DNA of 64,000 nt from G958296245 sp965262055 (GTDB lineage: Bacteria; Chloroflexota; Dehalococcoidia; Lucifugimonadales; G958296245), in NCBI GenBank assembly GCA_965262055.1, contig CBDHEI010000002.1:1-64000 (forward strand), given 5' to 3'. Made by a program: the position numbers and the translations under genes. Positions 1 to 9,500 of the stretch are shown here, piece after piece (position 1 is the first letter of the stretch; each line of letters starts with the position of its first letter). The notes under the pieces were generated by a model. The model was not told the DNA's origin and searched no databases. It was given only the letters and a program-made list of their open reading frames with translations.

Positions 1-400
1 GGCATTCAACCCCTCCGGTACAGAGTCGCCGCGGGGTTCTGGCGCTGCAACAATTGTCCACGTTTCGACCTGTTGGGGGCTGACACCGTAAGTAGTGGAA
101 TGCCCTTTTGTCCCCCTATAGGAAGTAGTCGGCACGGGCTGGGGCCGGTGATGGAACATGCTCCAGTTGCCGTCATGGGCCTGGTCGTGAAGGTCGTTAG
201 TGAGGCGGATGTAGCTACGAGCCAAAGCTGAGAGGTGAGAGTAATGTGCTGTGGATGGGGCCGCCCCTGACGCATCCAATCTGCACCACTTTGTAATCGG
301 GAGGGCCTAAGATGCAAGTGCGGGTGCAAGCGGGCGGACAATGGTCCCAGCAGCCATGCTGGGACACCCCCTACAGGAAGTGGTCGAAACGGCCTAGTGG
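1..400. other. Non-coding left edge
   Basis: I see no convincing gene in this stretch; the open frames have low-complexity, shadow-like composition. It lies downstream of the first replication-relaxation gene. Its one visible structure is an imperfect 20-bp direct repeat, annotated separately. Confidence 0.5.
112..386. repeat. Pair of 20-bp direct repeats
   Basis: CCCCCTATAGGAAGTAGTCG at 112-131 recurs with two changes (CCCCCTACAGGAAGTGGTCG) at 367-386, 255 bp apart and just beyond the 3' end of the replication-relaxation gene. A related TCCTGTAGGGGG string occurs near 28091, at the 3' end of the second such gene. The function is unknown. Confidence 0.4.
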
Positions 401-2416
401 TCATTCTGACACCGTGTCCAGGGCGGATAGCGGCCTCCTGTCGAGGGAGTGCGGGGGCGGAAGAATCCACGAGTCGCCCAGGATGCCCCGCTCCGCAAGC
501 GTCTCTGCGTTGGAGGTGATGATGGGCGTCCCCTCCACCGTGTCGGCGACGTCGAGGAAGGCGTTTTCGTTGCCGGGGGACTCGAAGACGAAGAGCACCC
601 GGGGCAGACGCCCCTCGTGGTCACGCTCAGCCCATCCGCTCAGGAAGTACCGATGGTAGGACTTCAGGCGGGAGCGGGCACGCTTCGGCGTCGTGGCCCT
701 CCGCTCGAACTCCAGCAGGTACGGACGCCACCGACCTTTGTGCTCCAGGGTGAAAGAGGTGTCGGGGTGTATGACATAGGTGATCCAGTCGTAGCGATAG
801 CCGATGCTGGAGCGGGACGTGGGCAGCAGGTCGAATAGATCATGGTCCGGGGAGCGGGTGACCTCGGCGGACAGGACGGCTGCGAAGTCGATGACGCCGG
901 CCTGGTGACGCATCTGTGAGGCGAGGGCACGCACGGCGGTCCCGGCGTAGATGTCGGCGTTCAAGTACAGAGGCTCGGCGCTCCAGCGTTCGAGGGTGAG
1001 CCCCACGGCGGCTCGGTCCCTGCGGGCCAGGTACGTCAGCCCCTCGTCGGTGAGCATGTGCAGGGGCTCGTCGGTCCGCACGAGGCCGTGCTGGGCCAGG
1101 GAACGGAGCACCTGGTTGACCCGGCGCAGGGTGACGCCGCCCATCAGTCCCGCAAGCTGCTCACGGGTGCACAGAGGCCAGGCAGCCAGCAGGTCGAGGA
1201 CGTCTTTCTCGGCGCGGGTCAACTGCACCGGGAGGGCCGGTGTGAGTTGTTCAGCAGGATCCGGCATGGCGGCCTGCACGCCGGAAGGATAGAGGGCACC
1301 GGGCTTCGGCTTCGGGTTCTTGCCCAGAAAGGAATAGGACGTGCCCAAGAGACGCTCCGCCAGGGCCAGTATGCCTGCCAGGGATGCGTCGGCGTCGATG
1401 CGCACGGCCTCGCCCACGCCGCTCCCGCACTGCTGCCAGACGACTCCCGTGTGGTCTCCGGCCAGAAACTCCCCCTCCGTCGTCACGAAGGTCCTGCGGT
1501 GCTCCGACGGGTCGCCCAGGGAGCGGATGGCACGGCGGGTGGCCTGATCTGCGTGGGTCAGCACCAGGGTGACGAAGGGCGTCTCGCTGCTGTCTAGCCG
1601 CTCGATGCTCCGTAGGCGGTAGCGGAGCCTGGACGTGGGCAGCGCCGGTCCCTGGCGAATCAGGCCGATGGAGCGGCCACCGGAGAGGGTGACGAGCATG
1701 TCATAGGGGCCGTTGCGGTAGTGGTCCACTCGCACCGGGTCGTCGTGCGGGTCGGCGTCGGCGATCATGGCGGCGACTCGGTGCAGCACGGCCATGGCGT
1801 CCAGACGCTCGGCCAGCAGCCGGAACCACTGCTTCGACACCGGGTAGGCCCGCAGCATGTGCTCCCGGCCCTTGGTGGCTGCACCCGCCGCGGTGACGCC
1901 CTTCTCCGTCGGGAAGTACCGGCGCTGTGGGCGAGAACCCAGCACGCTCAGATGGTGTGCCACGGAGTCCACGAGGCCCCGCTCGGTCAGTTTCGTCAGC
2001 CGGTCGCGGAGCGTGGAAGCAGGGATGCGCCCGAAGCGGGACAGCTCGTCCACGGTGGCCAGGGGCGTGGCGCACAGCAGCAGGAGCGCCTCTTCGAGAC
2101 CCTGGCGTAGGGAACGCAACGCAGGGTCCGGTCGTAGGCCCTCCAGGTCGATGATCAGCTCGAACGTGGCCGCCTCAATCTCCCGCACGCTCCCGCCGAC
2201 GGAGGTCAGGACGGCTGAGGGCAGGGCGCGCCCCATGTGGCCGCGTTCGAGGAATCGCCACAGGGTGTGGCGGGACACGCCGAGGTATTCGGCGGCCTTG
2301 CGCCGTCCGTGCAGCGACGCGTAGGCGCGCACGTAGCCCCGGACCGCTCTCTCAAGGCGCGGTCCGGTCTGCGTCGTGCCGTTCAACGTTCGTGTTCTTG
2401 GCTCCGCGACGATCAA
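401..2416 (-). CDS. Replication-relaxation-like protein, copy 1
   Basis: This 671-residue protein has an N-terminal helix-turn-helix resembling transposon or mobile-element regulators (GRRKAAEYLGVSRHTLWRFL, about residues 37-56). It continues with winged-helix segments around residues 120-170 and 400-470. The C-terminal region reads HPDTSFTLE...YLLEFERRA...YHRYF, the PD...E..ER...Y pattern I associate with the replication-relaxation family (Replic_Relax) of plasmids and integrative elements. Two relatives lie in this window (26399-28112 and 38045-39703). The start is TTG with GGAG upstream. The biochemical role is not established; a DNA-binding or nuclease-like role in element maintenance is inferred. 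Confidence 0.6.
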   Translation of the reverse strand: MIVAEPRTRTLNGTTQTGPRLERAVRGYVRAYASLHGRRKAAEYLGVSRHTLWRFLERGHMGRALPSAVLTSVGGSVREIEAATFELIIDLEGLRPDPALRSLRQGLEEALLLLCATPLATVDELSRFGRIPASTLRDRLTKLTERGLVDSVAHHLSVLGSRPQRRYFPTEKGVTAAGAATKGREHMLRAYPVSKQWFRLLAERLDAMAVLHRVAAMIADADPHDDPVRVDHYRNGPYDMLVTLSGGRSIGLIRQGPALPTSRLRYRLRSIERLDSSETPFVTLVLTHADQATRRAIRSLGDPSEHRRTFVTTEGEFLAGDHTGVVWQQCGSGVGEAVRIDADASLAGILALAERLLGTSYSFLGKNPKPKPGALYPSGVQAAMPDPAEQLTPALPVQLTRAEKDVLDLLAAWPLCTREQLAGLMGGVTLRRVNQVLRSLAQHGLVRTDEPLHMLTDEGLTYLARRDRAAVGLTLERWSAEPLYLNADIYAGTAVRALASQMRHQAGVIDFAAVLSAEVTRSPDHDLFDLLPTSRSSIGYRYDWITYVIHPDTSFTLEHKGRWRPYLLEFERRATTPKRARSRLKSYHRYFLSGWAERDHEGRLPRVLFVFESPGNENAFLDVADTVEGTPIITSNAETLAERGILGDSWILPPPHSLDRRPLSALDTVSE

Positions 2417-2431
2417 TCAACTGCTCCATTC

Positions 2432-2465
2432 GGCAATGGCCCAACATCTCATTGTGAACGGGAAA
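2432..2465 (-). promoter_or_regulatory. Conserved block upstream of relaxation gene, copy A
   Basis: On the minus strand this reads CCGTTCACAATGAGATGTTG with flanking matches. About 28 of 33 positions match 26315-26347, which lies similarly upstream of the second replication-relaxation gene. The similarity extends patchily to a shared GGCTTGCA string further upstream. It could be a promoter or operator, an origin element or a leader peptide. Confidence 0.5.
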
Positions 2466-2701
2466 TTCGTCCAAGGAAAGGCCCTGCAAGCCCTTGTTTT
2501 GGGTGCGGTTTTGTGGTGCGGGCCGAGGCGTTTGGGGGGAGTTGGATAGATTACAGCTCGACAACGGTAGGCCCATCAGCGAGATGCGCCGCAGGTCTAT
2601 TCGGCACACAGACGCGGCGTGCTGCCCGATGCAAGAGGAGCAGCCAGTGGCAGGACCGCAGCATGAGCGCCGCTACTCTCCGACGTGTATGCAGGTCGCT
2701 A
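2466..2701. other. Intergenic region between relaxation gene and CBASS operon
   Basis: No gene is supported here. The half nearest the relaxation gene continues the weakly conserved upstream block; the rest shows no recognisable element. Confidence 0.4.
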
Positions 2702-3343
2702 CTACCGACGCTGGCGCCCGAGTGCGCTCTTCAATGCCTCCACATCGTCGAGATGGCATCTCTTGAACTTGCGGCCGCTGCCACAAGGACAAAGTTCATT
2801 TCTGCCAGGATCTCTACTAGCCATGTCGAGCATTTCGCTGATGAATTGCCGGCCCCCGTCATCGCCGTGAGGGTACTCTCCCCAAAGGTCTCTTCTGGCA
2901 GCAAGCAGTCCATTTCTATCCACGTAGGACAAACGATACAAGAACGGGATTACAAGTTCGTCTGTGAACCGCTCAACTGTTAGGAACCGTTCGGGAGAGA
3001 ACCTGATTCCCAGACAACATGACCCGTCTGGATAGAAATGCAGGTCAATAACATCGACGTTGTGCTTTATCGAGATGGCCTGATGGCGGCCGCCAACTTC
3101 ATAAGCCCTTGGCCAACCGTTCCTATCAATGGAGTTCAGATCGATACGCAGGGAGTATGAGTCGCAAAGGAATGACGCCAATTGTCTATGTGCCTCGTCG
3201 TTCCCGATCCGCACCTGGTCTGTCCCACTGTCGTAGGCTGCGCAGAACGCGATCTCGCCAGCCATCTCGTTGGCATTCGCATCGTACAGCAGGCCTGGAA
3301 AGCATCGGGTGAGCCACTCCAAGTCGGAAGTAGTCGGTTTCAT
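2702..3343 (-). CDS. SEC-C motif protein at the end of the CBASS operon
   Basis: This 213-residue protein ends in a SEC-C zinc motif (NELCPCGSGRKFKRCH, about residues 180-196), the CxCxnCH metal-binding tail also found at the SecA C-terminus. The preceding ~175 residues are unfamiliar and contain the stretch DVIDLHFYPDGSCCLGIRF. Its ATG overlaps the CD-NTase stop (ATGA), so it is probably co-translated and part of the CBASS operon. SEC-C domains often mark accessory proteins that bind nucleic acid or protein. A role as a third CBASS component is inferred and I know of no described equivalent. Confidence 0.6.
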   Translation of the reverse strand: MKPTTSDLEWLTRCFPGLLYDANANEMAGEIAFCAAYDSGTDQVRIGNDEAHRQLASFLCDSYSLRIDLNSIDRNGWPRAYEVGGRHQAISIKHNVDVIDLHFYPDGSCCLGIRFSPERFLTVERFTDELVIPFLYRLSYVDRNGLLAARRDLWGEYPHGDDGGRQFISEMLDMASRDPGRNELCPCGSGRKFKRCHLDDVEALKSALGRQRR

Positions 3344-4374
3344 CTAGCGTAAGGCTTCCTTGGAGTGACTACCCTGGAAATGCCTACAACTGGGGCGGCA
3401 ATTCCACTAGGGTTGTTCCTTGGTCCACTTGGCGGATTGCTTCGTCCGTCCCCACCATTGCCTCCTCCACTGCTACTACCACCAGAGCCCTTGCCGAAGT
3501 TCTCCCCGAACAGCTCTTGCCAGATCTTGACGGCATCTTCGCTTGAGAATTCCTCTTTGGCCTTCTTTGCGATACGCGCATGGGAATCGACTCTGTTCCT
3601 GAAATTCGCGTACTTGGTCTGGTCCCAGTGTCGATTGAAAGTTTCCGTTGGCAGCACCGGATTCCTGATCTCAGGCATGTAGGGGTGTTGCTGGAGGTAA
3701 TCGTCCATTCTCGTTAGGACGGTAGTCAATGTGTCGGCCACAGTGCTTACCCCTTCGGTACCCTCATCCGAGGGGGTAATGGTGTTGCCAGCTAATGTGG
3801 TCAGCAAGATAGACTTAGCGGTGTAGTTGTTCTTGTGGTCCCGCAGGTACTTGAGCAACCTGACGACTCGTTTCAGATTGCCGCCGGTTATCCGATTCTG
3901 CTCGTTGAAGCAGTCCCGGTAGCCAATGCCGTCAGTCTCCTCGAATTTGTTGTCAATCCGGTTGCAGACGTAGTGCCTACCGCTACTAGTCACACGAGGA
4001 ACTACGTCAAGGTGGAAGTCTCCAGCATAGTCGATGGTGACGCATCGAGTCTTGAGCCTGAGCTTGTCGGCGTAGTTGTCATTCCCTTTCAGAGTACGGT
4101 GGACCTCATTGATGTAGTCTTTTGCCTGCCACTTGGAATTGGGGTTCATCACTATCTGGATGTCTGCATCGTACTCGTCATTGTCATCGACGGGTTTGAT
4201 GAGAGTACCTAGCGCATATGAACCCTGCCGCTCCATCTTCTGATAGCCGGTCAGGTGGTCCTTGAGGTAGGCGTCTACAGCTCGCACGCTCGTATTGATC
4301 CGGTCGAGCCGACTTTGGTTCAGGTTGACTTCATCTCTGAGAAAGTCCTGGAAGTCCTTATTGTTCTTGGCCAT
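3340..4374 (-). CDS. CD-NTase (CBASS cyclic oligonucleotide synthase)
   Basis: This is a cGAS/DncV-like nucleotidyltransferase of 344 residues, expected to make a cyclic nucleotide signal on phage infection. The signature GSYALGT (residues 51-57) is followed by DEYDADIQIV with the DxD pair at about 69/71. A third acidic strand, DFHLDVVP, lies near residue 115. The C-terminus is a Gly/Ser/Asn-rich linker ending in a basic tail, reminiscent of tails that Cap proteins modify in some systems, though no Cap2/Cap3 is present. I chose the ATG at 4374 because AAGGAG lies 10 bp upstream; a longer frame to 4470 would overlap capV. The neighbouring patatin effector supports a CBASS assignment. Confidence 0.85.
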   Translation of the reverse strand: MAKNNKDFQDFLRDEVNLNQSRLDRINTSVRAVDAYLKDHLTGYQKMERQGSYALGTLIKPVDDNDEYDADIQIVMNPNSKWQAKDYINEVHRTLKGNDNYADKLRLKTRCVTIDYAGDFHLDVVPRVTSSGRHYVCNRIDNKFEETDGIGYRDCFNEQNRITGGNLKRVVRLLKYLRDHKNNYTAKSILLTTLAGNTITPSDEGTEGVSTVADTLTTVLTRMDDYLQQHPYMPEIRNPVLPTETFNRHWDQTKYANFRNRVDSHARIAKKAKEEFSSEDAVKIWQELFGENFGKGSGGSSSGGGNGGDGRSNPPSGPRNNPSGIAAPVVGISRVVTPRKPYAR

Positions 4375-4432
4375 CTCAATTTTCTCCTTCAGTTCTGTTT
4401 TCTTGGAAGCTGCTAGATCGGTCGACGTCTCG

Positions 4433-5347
4433 TTACTGCGGTATCTTGAGGTTCTTCGTAATCGCCTCACTCTGTTGAGTGAAGTCCCTGATAGCCAGGG
4501 CCTTCAGGCTGTCCAGATGTTTGATGTCATCCAAACCCCAGGGCTCGATTTCAGGGTCAAGTCGGAGATACCTGTCCGCGAGCAACAGCTTTGCCATGTT
4601 CGCCGAGGCGTCGGATTGTAGCCGGAGGACGTAAGAGACCAACTTTTGACGCCCCCAGCCCGTGAGCAACCCCCAAAGCCTGCGCTCGGTATACAGATTC
4701 ACGGAATGGCCAGTGCCAATGGACAGGATGCGCACTTGGCTAGCTGACCGCCCAAACTTAGAAACAGCCTCCGTCAGAGCAATGATGGATGGGTTGTTCG
4801 CCCACAACCCGCCGTCCGCCAGAAGGAAGTCGCCGACCGGCATGGGATCGAAGTAGGTGGGAGCAACACATGATGCAAGGATTGCCTGGCTCAGAGCGAC
4901 ATTCGCATCTCTGACGTATGGTTCTCCGAGGTCTCTGAGGTACCTCGACTTAAACACGTGGACACCGCCCGTGGAGATGTTGGAGCTTGTTATCATAAGA
5001 GGCGTCGAGATTTCTCCCAGAGTCATGTCAGGCAGGTAAGCTCTCACGATCTGTCCGAGAGGGTGACTTGGATATTTGCTTCGGACATGAAGCCAACTAA
5101 ACCACCTTCTCCGAAAGATGCGTGATGACTCCGTTCTGAAGAGCTCGACAATCTTGGCCATCGGAATGCCCGCCGCGACGGCTCCGGCCACTATGGAGCC
5201 AGTGCTGGTACCGGCGATGAGGTCGAACTGCTCCTTTATCGGTACACCGTTCACCTGTTCGATGCTGGCAAGGATCTGGGCCGAGTAGATTCCCCTTGTC
5301 CCACCACCATCTAGAGCCAGTATGTGGAATGCGCTATCTTGTGCCAT
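4433..5347 (-). CDS. capV: CapV-like patatin phospholipase, CBASS effector
   Basis: This is a patatin-family lipase of 304 residues. The oxyanion-hole loop GGGTRG is at residues 14-19, the nucleophile elbow GTSTG (Ser48) at 46-50, and the catalytic Asp lies in ADGGLWANNP in the middle. CapV effectors are switched on by cyclic dinucleotides and degrade the inner membrane, killing the infected cell. It lies 58 bp upstream of the CD-NTase in the same operon. The start at MAQDSAF (5347) is preferred to an upstream in-frame ATG at 5407, because family members begin just before the GGGxRG loop. Base composition is lower in GC than the core genes. Confidence 0.85.
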   Translation of the reverse strand: MAQDSAFHILALDGGGTRGIYSAQILASIEQVNGVPIKEQFDLIAGTSTGSIVAGAVAAGIPMAKIVELFRTESSRIFRRRWFSWLHVRSKYPSHPLGQIVRAYLPDMTLGEISTPLMITSSNISTGGVHVFKSRYLRDLGEPYVRDANVALSQAILASCVAPTYFDPMPVGDFLLADGGLWANNPSIIALTEAVSKFGRSASQVRILSIGTGHSVNLYTERRLWGLLTGWGRQKLVSYVLRLQSDASANMAKLLLADRYLRLDPEIEPWGLDDIKHLDSLKALAIRDFTQQSEAITKNLKIPQ

Positions 5348-5436
5348 AGGAGTCTGCCTTCTGTCCTCCGTGCCACCCATCCTAATGGAGTCTGCGTTGA
5401 ATGTCAACTCAAGTCGATGGCAATAACAGATGGGTA

Positions 5437-6081
5437 CTACCTTAAGTGCATCTGGCCTTCATATTCCTGTCGTGATGGGTAGAGATCCCCTTCCTCCGTC
5501 ACGTACACGAGGCCCAGTCTTTCGAGCCTGATCTTCAGGGCCGATATGGTCACTTGGAAGAGGTCACGGAGTTTGTAGAGGGTTGGCCAACTCTGCGGGT
5601 CAACATCTCTGGCGGCCTCCAGCAGTATGGGTGAAGGCATCAACAGAAACCCCATGAACCGGTGAGCTTGGAGTTCACGCGGGTCCTGGCCAGGTCCGGA
5701 GCCTCGGTAGAGGCACTTCATGTAGGGCTCGAAGCCGGGTAAGGGCGACTGTGCTAAGAGGGCATGATCAACGTGGGCCTCCCAATGCCCCGCCTCGTGA
5801 GCAAGGATGGTGTGGTAGAGGCCCGGTGTCTCAGTTATGAGTGTACGCCTTGATTCATTGAAGACCACCGTCTTCAAGCTGGAATCCAACTCGGCGAGAA
5901 TGGACTGGCCAGGCCGTTCGGAGACCTTGTCCCACAGGATGTTGAGGTCCAGCACATCCTCCAGTATGCGCTCCACCGGGACCGGAGGACGGGACACCGC
6001 TTCATACAGAGACTCGTATCGGCCCAGCAGGCGGCTCGCCATGCCCTCAAGCTGGGCATCTGACAGAAACTTAGTGGTCAT
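5437..6081 (-). CDS. CapP-like ImmA/IrrE metallopeptidase
   Basis: This 214-residue zinc peptidase carries HEAGHWEAHVD (HExxH) near residue 95, the ImmA/IrrE active site. Its ATG at 6081 overlaps the stop of the upstream HTH gene (ATGA); a GTG start at 6120 is also possible. In the CapH/CapP pair described for CBASS, the peptidase senses DNA damage and cleaves the HTH repressor. Gene order and the downstream CBASS genes match that arrangement. An ordinary phage-type ImmA/ImmR pair is the alternative. Confidence 0.75.
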   Translation of the reverse strand: MTTKFLSDAQLEGMASRLLGRYESLYEAVSRPPVPVERILEDVLDLNILWDKVSERPGQSILAELDSSLKTVVFNESRRTLITETPGLYHTILAHEAGHWEAHVDHALLAQSPLPGFEPYMKCLYRGSGPGQDPRELQAHRFMGFLLMPSPILLEAARDVDPQSWPTLYKLRDLFQVTISALKIRLERLGLVYVTEEGDLYPSRQEYEGQMHLR

Positions 6082-6440
6082 CGCTGGTCTGACCGCCGTT
6101 CCCGTATCAGCCTCCGCCACTCGGCGGGTGACTGCACGTCATCGCCGAGAGACCTCAGATACTGGACGGCGCCGGGATTTCGGGAGAGCGTATCCGCCAA
6201 GTCTGAGGGAATCTTCCCAGCCAGGGTTATCAGTTCGTCGGCCAATTCAGTCTCGTTTCGGCTCAGTTCACCAGCCAACTCTCGAGCGATCCCCTTCAGA
6301 ACCACTTCGCTGGGAGGCTCGACACGTCCATTCTCTATCTTGCTCAGGTAGGTGAAGTCGACTCCAATTTTCTCCGCCAAGTCGCGTTGGCTCAGTTGGG
6401 CTTGCTTTCGCAATGAACGTAAACGCTCTGGGAAATCCAT
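6078..6440 (-). CDS. CapH-like XRE repressor
   Basis: This 120-residue protein starts with a classical XRE helix-turn-helix (LSQRDLAEKIGVDFTYLSKI, about residues 18-37) followed by a short C-terminal region. It heads the leftward CBASS operon and is divergent from the methyltransferase gene. It probably binds the palindrome at 6474-6486 and represses its own operon until cleaved by the adjacent peptidase. That mechanism is by analogy with CapH and is not shown by the sequence. Confidence 0.75.
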   Translation of the reverse strand: MDFPERLRSLRKQAQLSQRDLAEKIGVDFTYLSKIENGRVEPPSEVVLKGIARELAGELSRNETELADELITLAGKIPSDLADTLSRNPGAVQYLRSLGDDVQSPAEWRRLIRERRSDQR

Positions 6441-6473
6441 GCTGTACCCCTCCTATAGGGTAGCTGATATTGA

Positions 6474-6504
6474 GTTGATTATCAACAGCAATTGCGAGTA
6501 TGAT
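6474..6504. promoter_or_regulatory. Operator palindrome and promoter of the methyltransferase gene
   Basis: GTTGATTATCAAC (6474-6486) is a perfect inverted repeat around one central base. It overlaps a -35-like TTGATT (6475-6480), which is 18 bp from a -10-like TATGAT (6499-6504) directed at the gene starting at 6531. The XRE protein encoded next door is the obvious candidate ligand, which could couple CBASS and restriction-module expression. Confidence 0.5.
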
Positions 6505-6530
6505 GGGAAGAGTCTTAGAATCCCGGGACA

Positions 6531-9500
6531 ATGGGAGAAAGCGAACGCATGCCCATAAGGAATCGAGACGACGCAGTTGAGGTAGAGGGCCGCATCGCAC
6601 GCATCTTCGCCGCGCCTGCGGGTGAGCGGGCCGCCGCCGCGCGCGCGCTGTTCGTCGAGGCCCTGGACTTCGCCCCAGCCTCCGGCAGCGTGGACCTCGG
6701 TGCCACTGCAGGCAGCATGGCTTTGCCCGCCTACGCTGAGCGCGTAGCCTACTCCGGCGGTGTGCATGTGGTGTACATCGCTCTGGACACCCCGGAGACG
6801 GACCGTGTGCGCAAGAGCGAGGCGTCCGCCGCGGCCAGGCGGGTCGCGGAGCAGCTCGACGGCGACCTGCTCCTGGTCTTCACCAACACATCCGCGAGCC
6901 AACTGCACTTGGTCTATCCCAGTTTCGAGAGAGCGCAGCCGGTCCTGCGCCGCCTCGTTGTGGAGCGGGATCTGTCCCGCCGCACCGCGATTCAGCAGGT
7001 CTCAAACATCTACTGGAACCTCCGGGAGAGCGGCAGCGTCCGTCTGGCCCTGGACCAGACCTTCGATGTTGAGCCCGTTACCAGGGAGTTCTTCGCGGGG
7101 TACAAGCGGGTCTTCCAGGCAGCAGAAAACAATGTCTCCGGCTTTGGCGAGGACGTTGAGATCAAGCGGCGATTCGTCCAGACCCTCTTCAACCGGCTCA
7201 TGTTCGTCTACTTCCTGTCGCGCAAGGGGTGGCTCACTTTCAAGGGCGACAAGGACTATCTCAACGCGCTGTGGAGTGACCACCGGGCCACTGAGGGCGA
7301 GAGCAAGAACTTCTATGTCAACAGGCTGAGGCCCCTCTTCTTTGCTGGACTGAACAATCCTCAGTCCCGCGACCTGATGCGTAATAACCCGGTGATGTAC
7401 GCTCTCATCGGCGGGCCTCCCTTCCTCAACGGCGGCCTGTTCGAGGAGACGGGTCTGGACAAGCGCTCAGGTGTGGTGGTGCCTGATGACGTTATTGAGA
7501 GTATCCTCGGAGACCTCTTCGACCGCTTCAACTTCACCGTGATGGAGTCCACGCCGTTCGATGTCGAAGTGGCGGTGGACCCTGAGATGCTGGGTAAGGT
7601 GTTCGAGGAGCTGGTCACCGGACGCCACGACTCCGGCGCGTACTACACTCCCCGCCCCGTGGTCTCTTTCATGTGCCGCGAGGCGCTTAAGGGATACCTG
7701 GAGGGCCAGGACACCAGCGTCACACCGGAAGCCATCGCACGATTCGTGGACGAACGCGACACGTCCGGCATCTCGGTGGCGTCTGCCCGCAAGGTGGCGC
7801 AGACGCTGGATGAGGTGACCGTGGTTGATCCCGCCTGCGGCTCTGGGGCCTACCTCCTAGGCATGATGCAGGAACTGGTGGAGTTGCAGACCACCCTGTT
7901 CAACGTGGGCGTGACCCCAAAAGGGCTGTACGATCTGAAGATGCATGTCATCCAGCGCAACCTCTACGGCGTGGACATCGACGACTTCGCGGTCAACATC
8001 GCCATGCTGCGGATGTGGCTCTCCCTGGCCATCGACTATGAGGGCGATGTGCCACCGCCTCTGCCCAACCTGGACTTCAAGGTGCTTTGCGGCGACAGCC
8101 TGTTGGGGCCTGACCCTAGCCCAAGTAACTACGGGGACCTTTTCCGCCACAGGGCAGAAAGCGTCGCGGCCCAGCTCGTCGGCCTCAAGGCTCAATACAT
8201 GGAGGCCACGACGGGCAAGGACGCGCTCAGGCAGGATATAGAGCGGGTGGAGGACGAGCTCAGGGAGGCGCTTGCCGACTCGCCCGCGCCCGCCGGGGCC
8301 ACCGACTGGCGGGTTGAGTTCGCCGAGGTGTTCTCTCAGCGTCGGGGGTTCGACATCGCTGTCGCCAATCCGCCGTATGTAGTTATAAGCGATGAGCGAC
8401 TTCGGGCGACGTACAAAGAGGGTATATATGGACGAATGAACACCTATGGACTGTTCATCCAACGAAGCTTGCAAGTTATGAGAGACGGATCCCAATTGAC
8501 TTTCATTAACCCGAGGACTCTGTTAACCGATAGGTACTTCACGAACCTTCGGAAAGTAATCAAACAGCGGTCACATCTGAAAGGCGTTGTACTGATAGGC
8601 GATAGGCATAACACTTTCGAGCGTGTATTGCAGGAGTGCATCATCCTGCATCTAACCAAGAAAACGGAGCCTGCCACGTCATACCAAGTTAACACACGGG
8701 CGATTTCGATACCCATTGACCTTAACGACCCGGAGGACACGGTTGCGGTGGCATCTGATCGGGTACTCCTGGACGAAAGATACGACGGGGCCTTTTACAT
8801 TGGAGCTTCAGACTTCGAGTACCGAGTGTTCGAGCGCATGAATTCGTTTGGCGTCAAGTTGTCGAATCTTGGCCTTAGAGCTGAGACGGGCAAGATACAG
8901 TTTGACAAATACCAAGAGTACGCACAGCCGACCAACGCAGACGATGCCTGCCGACTAATATGGGCAGAAAACGTCCAGCGCTTCACCCAGCGGGCAACCC
9001 GTACTCGAGTAGGCAAAGAATGGTTATCAAAAATAATAACAACGGCAGTTAATCCCAATGTCACGGGGATGGGCATCGTAACTCAACGGACGACAGCTAA
9101 CGAACAACCGAGACGAATCATAGCAACTTTGGTAACGCCGGACATAGTGCATAGTGGCAGCGTGTATTTCGAGAACGGGACCAATTTTATATCGCTTAGC
9201 GGTGTTGGTTCGCAGTTTGCGTTCTTGCTTGCCGTTTTCAATTCGAGCTTAATGGAGTTCGTTTTCCGTCACCTGAATAGCAATGTGCATGTTTCGGCGG
9301 GTGAAATCAATAGCCTGCCTTTCCCCCCCATACCAGATGACGACGTGCGCAACGAAATCGAATCGTTGGTATTCGAGCTTATGAAATTGGGTGGCGTAGA
9401 CTGCCAGCCGGAATCAGTCGCGCAATCGCTAACCTATGAACATCGTCTCGACATTATGGTTGGTTCACTTTATGGCTTTTCCCCCGGCGAGGTGGAGTCA

